NCBI GenBank assembly: GCA_016716625.1 | Contig: JADJVJ010000001.1 | Span: 1,736,001 to 1,800,000, forward strand | Direction: 5' to 3' | DNA: 64,000 bases | Source of the DNA: Nostocoides sp. | Lineage (GTDB): Bacteria > Actinomycetota > Actinomycetes > Actinomycetales > Dermatophilaceae | Shown here: piece by piece, positions 44,751 to 54,900 of the stretch | How the letters are laid out: every line of letters begins with the position of its first letter | Numbering within the stretch: position 1 is the stretch's first letter | Position numbers and translations under genes: made by a program | Notes under the pieces: model-generated | The model's database searches: none | What the model saw: only the letters and a program-made list of their open reading frames with translations | What the model was told of the DNA's origin: nothing

Positions 44751-45212
44751 CTATGTGCGGGGCTTCTCGCTCACATAGATCGTGATGACCCCCTCGACCA
44801 CGACGGTGCCGTCCGTGCGCATGGCCCGCACCCGGACCGGCACGTCCCCGACCTCGGCCCAGTCCGCAGGATCGGTGTCCGCGACACAGAGCAGATCGGT
44901 GGTCGACTTCGCGACATACGAGACCGACATCCCCTTGGGGATCCACCGGCGGCCCGGCGGCGTGGTCGCCTCGGCGAGCAGACCCATCGCCGCCTCGAGG
45001 CCGTTACAGACGGCGATCGCGTGAACGGTGCCGATGTGGTTCTGCACGGCGCGACGCTTGCGGATCGTCAGCTCGGCGTGGTGCGGCCGGACCTCGCGCA
45101 CCTGGGGGCGGACCGTGGCGAAGTAGGGCGCTTTCTGCGCAAACGCGATCGAAAACAGCCGCTTGCCCTGGGGCATGGAGGTGAGCCGACGGTAGAGGGC
45201 GAAGGTATCCAT
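44751..45212 (-). CDS. Hotdog-fold thioesterase, DUF4442
   Basis: A 153-residue protein of the hotdog fold, PaaI/DUF4442 type. Core sequences are HIGTVHAIAVCNGLEAAMGL (central helix and its entry), YVAKSTTDLLCVA and VVVEGVITIYVS. It probably hydrolyses acyl-CoA thioesters; the substrate is not known. I place the start at the ATG at 45212 (MDTFALYRRL). It is divergent from the Nudix gene with about 80 bases between. Confidence 0.82.
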   Translation of the reverse strand: MDTFALYRRLTSMPQGKRLFSIAFAQKAPYFATVRPQVREVRPHHAELTIRKRRAVQNHIGTVHAIAVCNGLEAAMGLLAEATTPPGRRWIPKGMSVSYVAKSTTDLLCVADTDPADWAEVGDVPVRVRAMRTDGTVVVEGVITIYVSEKPRT

Positions 45213-45292
45213 CACGGGAGCCGACCCTACCCGCCGGTATGCCGGGCCGTCGGCCAGCGTGGGCTGCCTCACCCAGGCGCTAACGTGGCGGC

Positions 45293-45847
45293 GTGACCCA
45301 TCTGGAACACGGTCCCGAGGACCTGGCTGATCGCCGTCGCGTCCATGAACGCCGGGCCGTGCGCGTGCTCGTCGTCGATGAGGACGAACGACTACTCCTC
45401 TTCGAGGACTCCGACCTGGGCCTGGACCCGGTCCCGCACTGGTGGATCACGCCGGGCGGCGGGGTGGACCCTGGGGAGAGCGACCTTCAGGCCGCGGTCC
45501 GGGAGATCGCCGAAGAGACCGGGCTGGAGATCAACGCCACCGACCTCGTCGGGCCGGTCGCGCGGCGCCATGTGGTCCACGGCTACAGCGACATTGTGGT
45601 TCACCAGGACGAGGTCTACTTCGTCCTGGCCGTGCCGGCCTTCGAGGTCTCCACAGCGGGCCACACCGAGGAGGAGCAGCGCACCGTGCACGACATCCGC
45701 TGGTGGCCGGCCCAGGACCTCACCGAGGGCGTCGAGATCTGGCCGCGTGACCTCCTCTTGGTGCTCGCCCTCGCCGGGGATCCGCAGTCTTGGGCCGCAG
45801 GCCCGGTTGACCTCGGCGTCAGCGAGGAGTCGACCGTCCCCGCGTGA
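45293..45847 (+). CDS. Nudix hydrolase
   Basis: A 184-residue pyrophosphohydrolase. The Nudix box is complete: GGGVDPGE (55-62), then REIAEETGL (70-78), fitting GX5EX7REUXEEXGU. WWITPGGG and WWPAQDL suit a nucleotide-diphosphate-X substrate, which cannot be named. The GTG at 45293 follows TAACGT by 6 bases, again a leaderless-type start. Confidence 0.9.
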   Translation: MTHLEHGPEDLADRRRVHERRAVRVLVVDEDERLLLFEDSDLGLDPVPHWWITPGGGVDPGESDLQAAVREIAEETGLEINATDLVGPVARRHVVHGYSDIVVHQDEVYFVLAVPAFEVSTAGHTEEEQRTVHDIRWWPAQDLTEGVEIWPRDLLLVLALAGDPQSWAAGPVDLGVSEESTVPA

Positions 45848-45871
45848 CCGGGTGGCGGCCGCACTCCCGGG

Positions 45872-47744
45872 CTAGTTCTTCTTCTTCTCTGCGCCCGCGC
45901 CGTCGCTCTGCAGAGCAGCGATGAAGGCCTCCTGGGGCACCTCGACCCGGCCGACCATCTTCATCCGCTTCTTGCCCTCCTTCTGCTTCTCGAGGAGCTT
46001 GCGTTTGCGGGTGATGTCACCGCCGTAGCACTTGGCGAGGACGTCCTTGCGGATCGCCCGGATGTTCTCCCGGGCGATGATCCGGCTGCCGATGGCGGCC
46101 TGGATCGGCACCTCGAACTGCTGGCGCGGAATGAGTTCCTTGAGTTTGCTCGCCATCATCACGCCATACCCGTAGGCCCGATCCTTGTGGACGATCGCGG
46201 AGAAGGCGTCCACAGTCTCTCCCCTGGAGCAGGATGTCGACCTTGACCAGGTCGGCCCCTTGGTCCCCGTCCGCTTCGTAGTCCAGGCTGGCGTACCCCC
46301 GGGTGCGGGACTTGAGCTGGTCGAAGAAGTCGAAGACGATCTCGGCCAGCGGCAGGGTGTAGCGCATCTCCACCCGGTCCTCGGAGAGGTAGTCCATCCC
46401 CCGCAGGCTCCCCCGCTTGCCTTGGCAGAGCTCCATGATGGCGCCGATGAATTCGCTCGGTGCCAGGATCGTGGCCCGGACCACCGGTTCGCGGACCTCG
46501 GCGACCTTGCCGTCGGGGAACTCGCTGGGGTTGGTGACGACGATCTCCCTACCGTCCTCCATCGTCACGTCATAGACGACGTTGGGTTGGGTGGAGATGA
46601 GGTCGAGGTTGAACTCGCGTTCGAGCCGCTCCCGGACGATCTCCAGGTGGAGCAGCCCGAGGAACCCGCAGCGGAACCCGAACCCGAGCGCCGCCGAGGT
46701 CTCCGGCTCGTACACCAGCGCCGCGTCGTTGAGTTTTAGCTTGTCGAGGGCGTCCCGCAGGTCGGGGTAGTCCGAGCCGTCGATGGGGTAGAGCCCGGCG
46801 AACACCATCGGCTTGGGGTCGCGGTAGCCGCCGAGCACCTCGGTCGCGGGCTTCCCGGCGTTGGTCACCGTGTCCCCCACCCGGGACTGTCGGACATCCT
46901 TGACGCCCGTGATGAGGTAGCCGACCTCGCCCACCCCGAGGCCCTTCCCGGGGACCGGCTCCGGGCTGATCACCCCGATCTCGAGGAGCTCGTGGGTGGC
47001 CCTGGTCGACATCATGACGATGCGCTCACGCGGGTTGAGGTTGCCGTCGATGACCCGGACGTACGTGACCACCCCGCGGTAGGTGTCGTAGACCGAGTCG
47101 AAGATCATCGCCCGCGCCGGAGCGTCCGCCCGACCCACCGGCGGAGGGATCTGCGCGACGATCTCGTCGAGCAGGATCTCCACCCCAACCCCGGTCTTGC
47201 CGGAGACCCGGAAACAGGCGCTCGGCTCGCAGCCGATGAGCCCGGCGAGTTCCTCGGCGTACTTCTCCGGCTGGGCCGCCGGCAGGTCGATCTTGTTGAG
47301 CACCGGGATGATGGTGAGGTCGTTCTCCATCGCGAGATACAGGTTGGCCAGGGTCTGCGCCTCGATGCCCTGGGCCGCGTCGACGAGGAGCACCGCGCCT
47401 TCGCAGGCAGCCAGGCTGCGGCTCACCTCGTAGGTGAAGTCCACGTGGCCAGGGGTGTCGATCATGTTGAGGATGTATGGCGTGCGCTCGCCCTGGGGGC
47501 CGGCGCTCTCCCACGGCATCCGCACCGCCTGCGACTTGATGGTGATGCCGCGCTCGCGCTCGATGTCCATCCGGTCGAGGTACTGCGCCCGCATGGCCCG
47601 GTCGTCGACCACCCCGGTGATCTGGAGCATGCGGTCGGCCAGGGTCGACTTGCCATGGTCGATGTGCGCGATGATGCAGAAGTTGCGGATCGAGTCCGGC
47701 GGCGTCGCGTGCGGCTGGAGCACGGTACGGGCGCGGGGAGACAC
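45872..47744 (-). pseudogene. lepA: Elongation factor 4 (LepA) with apparent frameshift
   Basis: Back-translocating ribosomal GTPase. From the GTG at 47744 the frame gives AHIDHGKST (G1, 26-34), DTPGH, NKID and the EF-G-like domains. Near residue 506, after VKVDILLQG, the frame goes wrong. The true continuation ETVDAFSAIVHKDRAYGYG and the LepA-specific C-terminal domain, with KRKLLEKQKEGKKRMK, are in another frame to 45872. Removing one base in GGGGAGAGAC (about 46,218-46,226) restores a 623-residue protein. Because lepA is nearly universal, an assembly error is the simplest view; otherwise the C-terminal domain is lost. Confidence 0.88.
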
Positions 47745-47802
47745 GGGGCGACAGACCTTCTCAGGGGCGGTGGGGTGTGGGCGGGCGTCCAGTGTCCCAC
47801 GT

Positions 47803-48729
47803 CTATGGACTGAGGCCGAACTTCCTACTGATCGAGACCACCCCGGGGTCGGCCGCATGCCCGAGCAGCGGGCTCAGGCCGAGCATCTGCTGCATCCCTT
47901 TGAGGGTCGAGTAGTGGTCGAAGTACTGGGCGGTGCGATACCCGACCGGGGTGTACGGCGAGATGACGATGAACGGTATGTCTGAACGCTTCGCGGTGCC
48001 CTCATCCCAGGTGATGATGACCACGGTGCGCCCGCCGCGGTACTCCGGGCTGTCGAAGACCTTGGGGAGGTACTGCGAGGCCCACAGGTCCCCGAACTGG
48101 GTGCGCTGAATCTGGGTGGTCGTCCCCGCGGCATTGTCCTCGTGCATGATGTTGTGCAGGTTGGGGGTGAGGAGGGTGAACCGCCGGGAGAGGTCCGGCG
48201 TGGCCGGCATGGGCAGGGTGCGCTGCTTGCAGGCGGCCGCGATGCGGGAGAAGTACAGGGAAGGGACATGCCCCAGGGCATACTCCCGCGACCCGGAGAA
48301 TTGGCATGGCGTGGTGGCGTCCTCGGCGTACTCGGTCCAGTCCGTGCCCAACTGCTCGAATATGCTCACGCTGTCCTGCGGAGCCTTTCGGGGCCCGAGG
48401 AACTTTGTGATGGTCGTGGGCGAACCGAGGTTGCCGGCGGTGAGGGCGATGTAGTTCGCCAGGCTGGGCGAACCCACCTGCTCGTGCACATTGGTGCCCC
48501 GCCCGCACTGGGCCGCCAGGGACTGAAGGTAGGGGGCGTAGGGGCTGTCCAGGACCATGCCCTGGTCCTTGTTCTCGAAGACAAGGAGCACAACGTGGTC
48601 GTACACCGCCGGGGGATCGGTGCGGGTGCCGCACAGTTGGGTCGGCGCCGCGACCGAGGATGCCGTCCCGCTCGCCAGCGCAATCCCGGCCGCTGCGAGA
48701 AGGACCGCCCCGGTGAACCAACGACCCAT
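47803..48729 (-). CDS. Secreted phosphoesterase family protein
   Basis: A 308-residue exported protein of the phosphoesterase/phospholipase C-like family (alkaline-phosphatase fold). Signal peptide about 1-28. YDHVVLLVFENKD is the first metal-site motif, ITWDEGTAKRSDIPFIVISP the last, and QYFDHYSTLKGMQQMLGL the terminal conserved element. The second metal-binding region, HEDNAAGTT, is visible. It probably cleaves a phosphate ester outside the cell, and acid phosphatase activity is possible. lepA lies upstream on the other side with 58 bases between. Confidence 0.8.
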   Translation of the reverse strand: MGRWFTGAVLLAAAGIALASGTASSVAAPTQLCGTRTDPPAVYDHVVLLVFENKDQGMVLDSPYAPYLQSLAAQCGRGTNVHEQVGSPSLANYIALTAGNLGSPTTITKFLGPRKAPQDSVSIFEQLGTDWTEYAEDATTPCQFSGSREYALGHVPSLYFSRIAAACKQRTLPMPATPDLSRRFTLLTPNLHNIMHEDNAAGTTTQIQRTQFGDLWASQYLPKVFDSPEYRGGRTVVIITWDEGTAKRSDIPFIVISPYTPVGYRTAQYFDHYSTLKGMQQMLGLSPLLGHAADPGVVSISRKFGLSP

Positions 48730-48734
48730 GGAGG

Positions 48735-49938
48735 TCAGTGTGCCCTGACGAAGTCCTCCAGTCGAGTCATTGCCTCATCACAGTCGGCGGTGCTGCCCGC
48801 GAAGGAGATCCGGAACCAACGCGAACCGTCGAGCGGGGAGTCGGTGCCGGGTCGGTGGGGCGCGAAGTCGACTCCAGGGGTCACCGCGACCCCGGTGCCC
48901 GCAAGGACCTCCTGACACCAGGTCAGCGAGTCGGTTGTGAGGTGAGCGATGTCGGCATACGCATAGAACGCGCCGTCGGCGGGCGCCCAGGTCTGCATCC
49001 CGAGCCGGGGCAGCCGATCGAGCACGAGGCTCCGGTTGACGGCATAGCGTCGCACGTGGCCCTGCAACTCCTCCCGGGCCTCGGGGCCGAGGGCCGCGAC
49101 CGCGGCGACCTGGGCGAGCGCGGGCGCGCAGATGTTGAGGTTGCCGAGCAGGAGTTCCACCGGGCGAACCAGCGGCTCCGGGAGGATCGCCCAGCCAACC
49201 CGCCAGCCGGTCATCGAGTGGTACTTCGAGAATGACCCGACGACGACCGCGTCGGTCGAGGAGGCCTAGGGCCGTGGTCGCCGACTCGCCGTAGGTGATG
49301 CCGTGATAGATCTCATCGCTGATGAGCAGCGTCCCGTGCTCCTGGCACCAGCGCGCCAGCGCGGCGAGTTCGGCCGGCTCGAGCAGGGTCCCGGTGGGGT
49401 TCGCCGGCGAGGCGATGACGAGCCCGGCCGGAGGAGCGCCAGCCCGCTCACTCCAGTCCTGGACCAGCGCCACGGTCGGCTGGAAGCGCTCGAGCGGGCC
49501 GCAGTCAAGTTCCTCGGCCCGGCAGCCGAGGGCGAGCAGGGTGTTGCGGTAGGCCGGGTAGCCGGGGCGGGTCATGAGCACGACATCGCCCGGGTCAAAG
49601 GCGGCCAGGAAGATCGCGGTGAACGCCCCCGAGGACCCGGTCGTCACCGCGACCCGCGCCGGGTCGACCGTGACGCCATAGGTCGCGGAGTAGTGCTCGG
49701 CGAGGGCCTCGCGCAGCGCCGCGACCCCGAGGGCGTCGGTGTACCCATAGGGATTGGGTGAGGCCAGTGCCCGGGACGCGGCCTCGCGGACCGCCCGCGG
49801 GGCAGGGGTCGAGGGCTGCCCGGCGCACATGGTCAAGACATCGCCGTGGGTCCGCGCTCGTTCATTAGCGGCCTTGAGCACCTCCATGACATGGAACGGT
49901 TCGACCTGGCCACGGGCGGAGACGACGAGGGGGCGCAC
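48735..49938 (-). pseudogene. Class I/II aminotransferase with apparent frameshift
   Basis: PLP enzyme. The first part, from the ATG at 49938, has SPNPYGYTDALGVAALREAL, VTTGSSGAFTAIFLAAFD and SPANPTGTL, up to GITYGESATTAL. Then the frame is lost. The next part, in another frame, contains the PLP lysine in GSFSKYHSMTGWR and runs to 48735. One extra base in CCCTAGGCCTCC (about 49,263-49,270) explains this; removing it gives a 400-residue protein of usual length. The substrate class is unknown. Either a recent pseudogene or a sequence error. Confidence 0.87.
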
Positions 49939-49979
49939 GGCCCCATCCTGCCAACCCCGGCATCGTTAGGCTGGAGGGT

Positions 49980-50450
49980 ATGCCGCGTGGCCGTCTTCGC
50001 GACCTGTTGAGCCTGCTTCTCCGTCGTCCCACCGCGACGGCCTACCCGGGCGACTACACCGGTTCGGTCGACCCAGTCTGGGCACCGGTGGCCGACGACC
50101 GCCCGGACCCGGGCGAGATTGTCTGGACCTGGGTGCCCTACGAGGAGGACTACTCCCGCGGCAAAGACCGTCCGGTGCTCCTCATCGGACGGGACGGCGC
50201 TTGGCTGCTCGGGCTGCCGTTGACAAGCAAGGATCACGACCGGGACGCCGCCCAGGAAGCCGCGCTGGGTCGGACGTGGGTCGACATCGGCTCTGGCGGT
50301 TGGGATCGAGCAGGACGGCCGAGCGAGGTCCGAGTGGACCGGGTGGTCCGGATCGACCCCGCGCGGGTACGGCGTGCCGGTGCGGCGCTCTCGGCCGAGC
50401 GGTTCGCACAGGTCGCGCGCGCGACGAGGGCCTGTCACCGCGAGCGGTGA
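49980..50450 (+). CDS. PemK/MazF-like protein without antitoxin
   Basis: A 156-residue protein. The central part PGEIVWTWVPYEEDYSRGKDRPVLL then GRDGAWLLGLPLTSK is the PemK/MazF SH3-like barrel (in parts: GEIVWTWVPYEED, GKDRPVLLIG). MazF enzymes cut mRNA. There is no small upstream antitoxin gene; the neighbour upstream is the divergent aminotransferase, so it is either an orphan or a domesticated member. TAGGCT is 7 bases before the ATG. The ATG lies in a GTATGCC word. The stop codon lies inside the terminator hairpin. Confidence 0.75.
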   Translation: MPRGRLRDLLSLLLRRPTATAYPGDYTGSVDPVWAPVADDRPDPGEIVWTWVPYEEDYSRGKDRPVLLIGRDGAWLLGLPLTSKDHDRDAAQEAALGRTWVDIGSGGWDRAGRPSEVRVDRVVRIDPARVRRAGAALSAERFAQVARATRACHRER

Positions 50451-50463
50451 CAGGCCCTCGTCG
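50422..50463. terminator. Bidirectional hairpin between PemK-like gene and rpsT
   Basis: Perfect 19-bp stem, 50422-50440 with 50445-50463, loop CGAG, very GC-rich. It covers the last codons and stop of the PemK-like gene and lies 15 bases past the rpsT stop on the other strand, so it probably serves both transcripts. Confidence 0.8.
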
Positions 50464-50477
50464 TCGGGCGCGTTCGG

Positions 50478-50738
50478 TCAGAGACCGGCAGCCCGCTTCG
50501 CCATGGCCGACTTCTTGTTGGCGGCCTGGTTGCGGTGGATGACGCCCTTGCTCACGGCCTTGTCGAGCTTGGTCGACGCCTGCTGAAGGGCGTCCTTGGC
50601 CGCGTCGGTGTTGCCGGAGTCCGCGGCCTCGCGGAAGCGCCGGATCGCGGTCTTGAACTCGGACTTGACAGCCTTGTTGCGCTCGGTCGCGCTCCGGTTG
50701 GTCTTGATCCGCTTGAGCTGGGACTTGATGTTCGCCAC
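50478..50738 (-). CDS. rpsT: 30S ribosomal protein S20
   Basis: An 86-residue ribosomal protein binding 16S rRNA. It starts VANIKSQLKRIKTN and ends NKKSAMAKRAAGL, typical of S20, with the basic helical body between. The GTG at 50738 gives the standard size. It is next to holA, as in many bacteria. The upstream sequence carries a possible promoter. Confidence 0.96.
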   Translation of the reverse strand: MANIKSQLKRIKTNRSATERNKAVKSEFKTAIRRFREAADSGNTDAAKDALQQASTKLDKAVSKGVIHRNQAANKKSAMAKRAAGL

Positions 50739-50832
50739 GTGGTCTCGTGCTTTCTGTTTCTGGGGGTCGGTTGCCGTAGAGGGCGGCAGTGGTACGACGT
50801 GCGCGTACGACCACACGCGCACGCAAAGAGGC

Positions 50833-50862
50833 AATCTACCAGCGGGCTTGACCGGTGACCAA
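50833..50862 (-). promoter_or_regulatory. Probable rpsT promoter
   Basis: On the minus strand, TTGGTC (50862-50857) and TAGATT (50838-50833) are 18 bases apart. This leaves a leader of about 90 bases before the rpsT start, long enough for regulation by S20, though that is not shown. Confidence 0.5.
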
Positions 50863-50877
50863 TTCCGCCGGGGACGG

Positions 50878-51885
50878 CTATCCGCCGTCGTGTTCGGCGG
50901 CGAGGACAAGGATGGCCCGCTCTACGGCATACACCGGGTCACGGGAGCCGCCCTTGACGTCGGCATCGGCGGCTGCGACGGCGCTCAGGCTGCGGCCCAG
51001 GGCCTCGGCGGTCCACCCCTGCAGCTGACGACGGGCCTTGTCGACCTGCCAGGGCGCCAGCCCCAGCTCACGGGCGAGATCGGTCGAGCGCCCGCGGCCG
51101 GCGCTGCCGACCCGGATGAGCTGTCGGATCGAACTCGCCAGGACCGCGACGATGGGGACTGGGTCGACCCCCACGGCGAGGGCGTGCCGCAGGAGACGGA
51201 GCGCCTCGCCGGAGTCTCCGGACATGGCGGCGTCGGCGACCTTGAAGCCGGTTGCCTCGACCTTGCCCCCGTGGTAGGTCTCGACGACGGCCTCGTCGAT
51301 GGTGCCAGTGGTGTCGCTGACGAGTTGCTGGCAGGCGGCGGCAAGCTCACGGACGTCCTTGCCCACGGCCTCCACGAGGGCCTGGACAGCCCCTGCCGTC
51401 GCCTTGCGGCGTGCCGCACGGAACTCATGAGCGGCGAAATCGACCTTGTCGCGGTCGGTTTTCATGGCCGGAGCCTCAAGCAGCCGCGCCCCGCTCCCCC
51501 GTAGATCGTCAAGCACCCGCTTGCCGCGCTGACCACCCTTGTGCAGCACGATGAGCCGGGCGTCGGTGCCGTCCGCGCCGGGGATGACGCTCACGACATC
51601 CGCAAGGAGTTCGTCATCGGCCTCGTCGAGGTCATGGACGACCAACACCTTGACCCCGCCGAAGAGCGACGGGCTTGCGCCCTGGAGCAGGTCACCCTTG
51701 GCATAGCCGGCCGGAGAGAACCGGAGGACCTCGGCGTCCGGTTCGCTCGCGGAGATCTCTGCGAGCGTATGCGCGAGCGCCCGCTCGGCGAGCACCTCTT
51801 CCGGGCCGCTGATGAGCACGCGGGCGGGCAGAGGTCTCGGCGGGCCCGGGGGGGCCGAGCTGGGGCCGGGCAAGGAAGAGTTCAT
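50878..51885 (-). CDS. holA: DNA polymerase III subunit delta
   Basis: The wrench subunit of the clamp loader, 335 residues. Family sequences include RVLISGPEEVLAERAL, SPSLFGGVKVLVVHDLDEADDE (in parts) and the C-terminal GLAPWQVDKARRQLQGW. The P-loop is degenerate, as expected for delta. The ATG at 51885 begins MNSSLPGPSSAPPG; a longer open frame upstream runs into a terminator hairpin and is unlikely. rpsT is next on the same strand. Confidence 0.93.
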   Translation of the reverse strand: MNSSLPGPSSAPPGPPRPLPARVLISGPEEVLAERALAHTLAEISASEPDAEVLRFSPAGYAKGDLLQGASPSLFGGVKVLVVHDLDEADDELLADVVSVIPGADGTDARLIVLHKGGQRGKRVLDDLRGSGARLLEAPAMKTDRDKVDFAAHEFRAARRKATAGAVQALVEAVGKDVRELAAACQQLVSDTTGTIDEAVVETYHGGKVEATGFKVADAAMSGDSGEALRLLRHALAVGVDPVPIVAVLASSIRQLIRVGSAGRGRSTDLARELGLAPWQVDKARRQLQGWTAEALGRSLSAVAAADADVKGGSRDPVYAVERAILVLAAEHDGG

Positions 51886-51931
51886 CGAGGGCCAGCCTGC
51901 CACGGCATACCGACACGGGCCTACGCAGAGA

Positions 51932-51967
51932 ACGAGACCCCCTCCGGTCACCCGGAGGGGGTCTCGT
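51932..51967 (-). terminator. Terminator hairpin after the subtilase gene
   Basis: Perfect 16-bp stem, 51932-51947 with 51952-51967, loop TCAC. It follows the subtilase stop (51980) by 13 bases on the minus strand and precedes holA, separating the two units. Confidence 0.82.
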
Positions 51968-51979
51968 CGGATGGCGGAG

Positions 51980-54900
51980 CTAGTTGACCGTGATGTTGCT
52001 GCGCACGGTCGTTGTACCGGTGACGTTGTCAGCGGTCATCGTCGTGGTCAGCGTCCGCTGTCCAGCACTCAGACCGCGCACCTCAAGGGTGTAACTCACC
52101 GACTCGCCGGGAGCGCCGGGAGTCGTGGTCACCCGGTAGCTCTCCGCCGGGGGTCCGGAGATCATCGCGCCGCTGGAGCCGGTGACGTTCTCGACTCCGA
52201 CGGTGAGCCCGGTCCCGGCCGGGGTCGTCGCCCCGATGGTGCCGTTGGCGAACTCATAACTGATGTCGTCGGTGCCATTGAGACCGATCCAGACCTGCAT
52301 CGCCCGCTTCCCGGCCGGCGTGCTGTCCCCGAAGATGGCGACGTCCCACTGGATGGCGAGCCAGGTGTTGACCCCGTCCGTGAGAGTCGTCGCGCGGATA
52401 CCCGGCTGACCGGTTCCGTCGAGGTCGCTCCAGTAGGGGGCCAGCACGCCGTTGGGACGCACCGGGTCCGGCAGGTTCTGCGGCAGATAGGACACGTCCG
52501 TGCTGCCATTAGTACCGCCGAGGACCAGGTAGCCGTTGGAGACCACTCCGATCCGGGTGAATGTCTGACCACCGAAGGTGAAGGCCGGGACGGTGAAGTT
52601 GAGCGCGGTCTCGTCACCGACCGGCTGAGGCGCGACGCCGAAGGCGGCAAGATCCAAGAAGCCGCCCGCGGGGGTGTCGGTGGCCGAGCCGATGGCCGGC
52701 ACGGCATCCTTGGGGCCGACGAGGGTGACCGGACCCGCGCTCGCCGAGCGGCCGGTGGCGTCGACGGTTGCACCGGTCGCCGAGACGATCTTGGCGCCGC
52801 CACTGATCGCCGAGAACAGGCTGGCGCTGGCCTCCGCACCGCCGTTGTTGCGGGCCGTGACCGTGCATGTGGTCGTCGAATCGACGGTGATCGTTGCCGG
52901 ATCACACGCCGAGGTCAGCGACGTGGCGCCCTGCTTGACCTCGAAGGCCACCGGGACACGGACCAGGACATTGCCTGAGGACACCCAGCGAATAGCCGAG
53001 AAGTACTGTCCGACCGGGTTGCGGGACTCCACGATGATCGTGAAGGTCTGAGATCCGCCCGCCGGGATGGTCCCGGTGGCCGGAGTCACCGTGACCCGCT
53101 GACCGGCGCGCTGTTCGGTTTCCACCCGGTAGGTGTACGGAGCACCGGAGATGTTGCGCGCGGTACGGGTCACCGTGACCGAGCCCGGCATCGTCGGCAG
53201 GTTGACCGAGGGCAGGTTGAGGTTGATCGCGGTCGCGTTGTCTTGGCCGAGGTTCATCATGTCCGCGCCGGTGGCGGTGAACACGATGGGCGCGCGGGCG
53301 ACCTTGGTGAGGTCGACGTGACCGGCACCGAAGTCGAAGGGGTCGGCCGGGGTGGTGAGGTCCTCCTTGCGGACGTTCTGCCGCGCGGTCGTCATGAGCG
53401 CGGACTTGATCTCGCCCGGACCCCAGCTCGACTTGAGCGACTTGACCAGGATGGCGGAGCCGGCGACGTTCGGGCTCGACATCGAGGTACCGGCGATCGC
53501 CATGTAGTACTCACCGGCCGGACCACCGGCGACGTCGTCCGGGGTCGGGGTCTGGCCCGCGAGCACCTGGACGCCGGGAGCGGTGATGTCCGGCTTGAGG
53601 AACTGGCCGCCCGGACCGCGCGAGGAGAACGCGGCCATGACATTGCCCTCGACCCGGGTGGCAACACCGGCGGTGAAGGTGGCCTGGACACCGGTCTTGC
53701 CGGTCATCCAGGCAAGGAAGTCGGTGCCGTCCGCGAGATGCACGGCCGGGAGCCAGTGGTTGTCGGTCTCGATGTCCTGCAGGGGCAGGTTGTAGAGGAT
53801 CATTCCGACGGCCCCGCCCTGCTGGACGTTGAAGCCCTTCTGGACACGACCGACAACGCCACGACGGCAGGCGACGATCTTGCCCTCGGCGGCGCCCGCC
53901 GGAAGCGCCGTGGAGCAGAGCGCGTCGTAACCGGCGATGTCCTGCGCGAGGACGACCTCGGTCGGGGCGGTGATACCGCCGGTGATCGAGGCACCGGTGA
54001 AGGTCGCGGTGTCCGCTCCGGCGGTGAGCGTCAGGGTCGACTGGAACTCACGACGCTGGGTCGATGCGGCCACGGTCGTCGTCCAGGGCGAGAGGTGGTT
54101 GACCGTCGCTGCGGTCGGGCCGCTGTTGCCGGCGGAAGCCGCGACGAACACGCCGGCCTTGTAGGCGTCGAGGAAGGCGAGCTCGGTCGGGTCGCCATAA
54201 GGGCTGACGCCACCGGAGATCGAGTAGTTGAGGACGGTGGCGCCGTCAAGGATGGCCTGCTGGACCGCGGCAGCGGTGTCCGAGCCGTAGCAGCCGGCCG
54301 CGCCACACACCTTGTACTCAATGACCCACGCGCCCGGAGCAACCCCGGAGATCGGTCCGCGCTCGACACCGAAGACCTTGGCGGACTTGACCCAGTTGCC
54401 TGCGGCGGTCGTCGTGGTGTGCGTGCCGTGGCCGTCGCTGTCGCGCGCCGTGGTGTAGGTCTCGGTGGGGTTGTTGGCGAGGTAGGTGTCGAGGAAGGCC
54501 TCGCCGCCGATGAGCTTGTTGTTGCAGGCGAAGACGTCGGTGGCCGGGGTGAGCGGGTTGTCCCCGAAGTCACAGGCCCGCGGCAGGCCGCTCGGAGCGG
54601 CTGGCGGGGCACCGAGGGAGCCGTTGTCGGCGAGCATCTCGTGCTCTGGCCACACCCCGGAGTCGAGGTCGGCGAAGATGACGCCTTGGCCGGCCAACTT
54701 CTGACCGCCGAGTTGCTTCCAGAGCGCGTTGGCGCCCATGAACTGGGGAGCCTCGTCGAGCCGCTCGGGCTGGTTCACGGTGTCGCTCTGGACGGCCGCG
54801 ACCCCCGCGACCGTGAGGAGTTTGGCGGCGTCCCGAGCAGGAACCTTGGCGACGATGCCGCCATACACGATCTTCAGGCTTCGGCCGAGCTTCGCCGAGG

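Noticed and set aside
44659..44751. Replication origin because of the DnaA box
   Set aside because: Only one box, no AT-rich region and no dnaA/dnaN/gyr genes nearby.
46190..46230. Programmed frameshift in lepA
   Set aside because: No slippery heptamer or stimulating structure is obvious, and lepA is not known to use recoding; an indel is simpler.
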